A DNA stretch of 6,628 bases. It comes from QALR01 sp964466625 (GTDB lineage: Bacteria; Bacillota; Clostridia; Oscillospirales; CAG-272). Below the pieces are notes generated by a model that saw nothing but the letters and a program-made list of their open reading frames with translations, was not told where the DNA came from and did not search any database. Where the stretch lies: positions 1 to 6,628 of the forward strand of contig CAYXQF010000098.1 of the NCBI GenBank assembly GCA_964466625.1. The letters are read 5' to 3'. Every line of letters starts with the position of its first letter. The stretch's first letter is position 1. The position numbers and the translations under genes are program-made. Below are positions 5,759 to 6,628 of the stretch, one piece after another.

Positions 5759-6427
5759 GTGATTAAAATTTCCCCGTCGGTACTGGCTTGTGATTTTTCA
5801 AAGCTCGGCGAAGAAGTTCAAAGAGTAGAAGACGCAGGCGCGGAATTGCTCCACTTAGACGTTATGGACGGTCTGTTTGTTCCGAATATTTCATTCGGTC
5901 CGGATATTATCAAATCCGTTCGCAAACAAAGCAAACTCATTTTTGACGTTCACTTGATGATCGAAAACCCTGCACGCTATATTGATAAGTTTATTGATGC
6001 AGGCGCAGATATCATCACTTTCCACTATGAAAGCTGTGAAAATCACGAAGAAGTTTTGCAGATGATTCGCAGCGCTGGTGTAAAAACATCAGTTTCTATC
6101 AAACCAGCCACACCTGCTTTCGTTTTGGAACCGCTTCTTCCTTATTTGGATATGGTTTTGGTTATGACTGTGGAACCCGGATTCGGCGGCCAAAAATTCA
6201 TGCTCGAAACTATGGAAAACGTTCGTAGCTTGCGCAACATGATCAACTCAGGCGGATACGAAATCGACATTGAGGTCGATGGCGGTATCAATGCAGAAAC
6301 TGCGGCAATTGCAGCGGCTGCCGGTGCAAATGTTTTGGTTGCAGGTTCTTCTGTTTTCCGTGCTGACGACGCAGAAAAAGCGATTGCCGATATTCGTGCG
6401 GCTGCAGAAGCCAATTATACCGCATAA
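5759..6427 (+). CDS. rpe: Ribulose-phosphate 3-epimerase
   Basis: This cytoplasmic enzyme of the non-oxidative pentose phosphate pathway (EC 5.1.3.1) interconverts D-ribulose 5-phosphate and D-xylulose 5-phosphate. The 222-residue product is normal for the family. It shows the full TIM-barrel signature: ISPSVLACDF (4-13), metal and catalytic residues H32 and D34 in LHLDVMDG, H65 in FDVHLM, the flexible phosphate-side loop MTVEPGFGGQKF (136-147), catalytic/metal D174 in EVDGGI, and phosphate-binding GSSVF (196-200). The GTG start is fixed by an AAGGAGG 5 bases upstream and by the family N-terminus. In many Bacillota rpe sits with rsgA and thiN; here neither neighbour is visible. Related sugar-phosphate epimerases such as allulose-6-phosphate 3-epimerase share the fold, but the overall match favours Rpe. 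No well-formed promoter lies close upstream. Confidence 0.96.
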   Translation: MIKISPSVLACDFSKLGEEVQRVEDAGAELLHLDVMDGLFVPNISFGPDIIKSVRKQSKLIFDVHLMIENPARYIDKFIDAGADIITFHYESCENHEEVLQMIRSAGVKTSVSIKPATPAFVLEPLLPYLDMVLVMTVEPGFGGQKFMLETMENVRSLRNMINSGGYEIDIEVDGGINAETAAIAAAAGANVLVAGSSVFRADDAEKAIADIRAAAEANYTA

Positions 6428-6546
6428 CGGTGTTCTTGATACTTTTAACGATTAGATAAAATCGTCTGTTTCACACACAGGACTTCGAGTGCATGATCTT
6501 GTGCAAATAACTTATTACTGCGAAGTACCGATTATATAGATTTATT

Positions 6547-6575
6547 GAGGCTGGTTTAAAAACAGCCTCTTTTTT
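6547..6575 (+). terminator. Intrinsic terminator downstream of rpe
   Basis: GAGGCTG (6547-6553) pairs perfectly with CAGCCTC (6563-6569) across a 9-base loop, followed by six T (6570-6575). It lies about 120 bases after the rpe stop. The stretch in between has only small dyads, such as ACGATT/AATCGT (6448-6465), and no gene that I can support. Confidence 0.88.
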
Positions 6576-6600
6576 GTTGCATAGGAAATTGCGCAAAGTG

Positions 6601-6628
6601 TTGCAAAGCGAAAAAAGATGTGATATAA
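6601..6628 (+). promoter_or_regulatory. Likely promoter of an unseen next gene, cut by the window edge
   Basis: TTGCAA (6601-6606) is followed after 17 bases by TATAA (6624-6628), with TG at 6621-6622 as an extended -10. The last base of the -10 lies outside the window. The spacing and TGATATAA context are the same as in the promoter at 3107, and its place just after a terminator fits the start of a new transcription unit. Confidence 0.55.

Noticed and set aside
6436..6464. TTGATA at 6436 as a promoter -35 after rpe
   Set aside because: No acceptable -10 occurs at 16-18 bases spacing.
6448..6465. ACGATT/AATCGT dyad after rpe as the rpe terminator
   Set aside because: The stem is 6 bp, AT-rich and not followed by a T-run; the hairpin at 6547 is a much better terminator.
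1..6628. CRISPR array, tRNA, rRNA, insertion sequence or phage genes
   Set aside because: I saw no regularly spaced long repeats, tRNA cloverleaf, transposase or integrase motifs; the only tandem repeat has no spacers.

Overview
The window looks like a piece of a Gram-positive Bacillota chromosome, probably Clostridia. Supporting signs are moderately low GC by eye, strong Shine-Dalgarno sequences (AGGAGG, AAGGAGG), two clear GTG starts besides ATG, sigma-A type TTGACA/TATAAT promoters with extended -10 elements, and compact operons closed by hairpin-plus-T-run terminators. Every gene I can support is on the + strand. I cannot name a genus from the sequence.

Bases 1-2963 hold the tail of a four-gene operon: an OmpR-family response regulator whose first ~34 residues lie outside the window, its histidine kinase with a very short external loop, a roughly eight-helix membrane protein of unknown function, and a small two-helix membrane protein of unknown function. 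All three junctions overlap (4, 23 and 20 bases), so the four products are probably made together. An intrinsic terminator follows.

Bases 2964-3180 are a regulatory gap. It has three tandem copies of an 11-bp unit (2996-3028), a possible second pair of TTGAAC half-sites 22 bp apart, and a well-formed promoter (3107-3135). This promoter drives a second, complete two-component system (3181-5390): an OmpR/PhoB-type regulator and a 495-residue sensor kinase with a ~150-residue extracytoplasmic domain.

A full-consensus promoter (5387-5415) begins inside the kinase stop codon and is followed almost at once by a 16-bp terminator hairpin (5430-5467). This arrangement should yield an RNA of only about 46 nt, or act as a very early attenuator. 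After a ~290-bp stretch with no convincing gene comes rpe, ribulose-phosphate 3-epimerase (5759-6427), and then another terminator. A likely promoter for an unseen next gene runs off the right edge.

The two regulatory systems are functionally separate from rpe as far as the sequence shows. The protein families are mostly ordinary. The parts most worth a second look are the coupled membrane-protein pair behind the first kinase, the 11-bp repeat array, and the promoter-terminator unit at 5387-5467.
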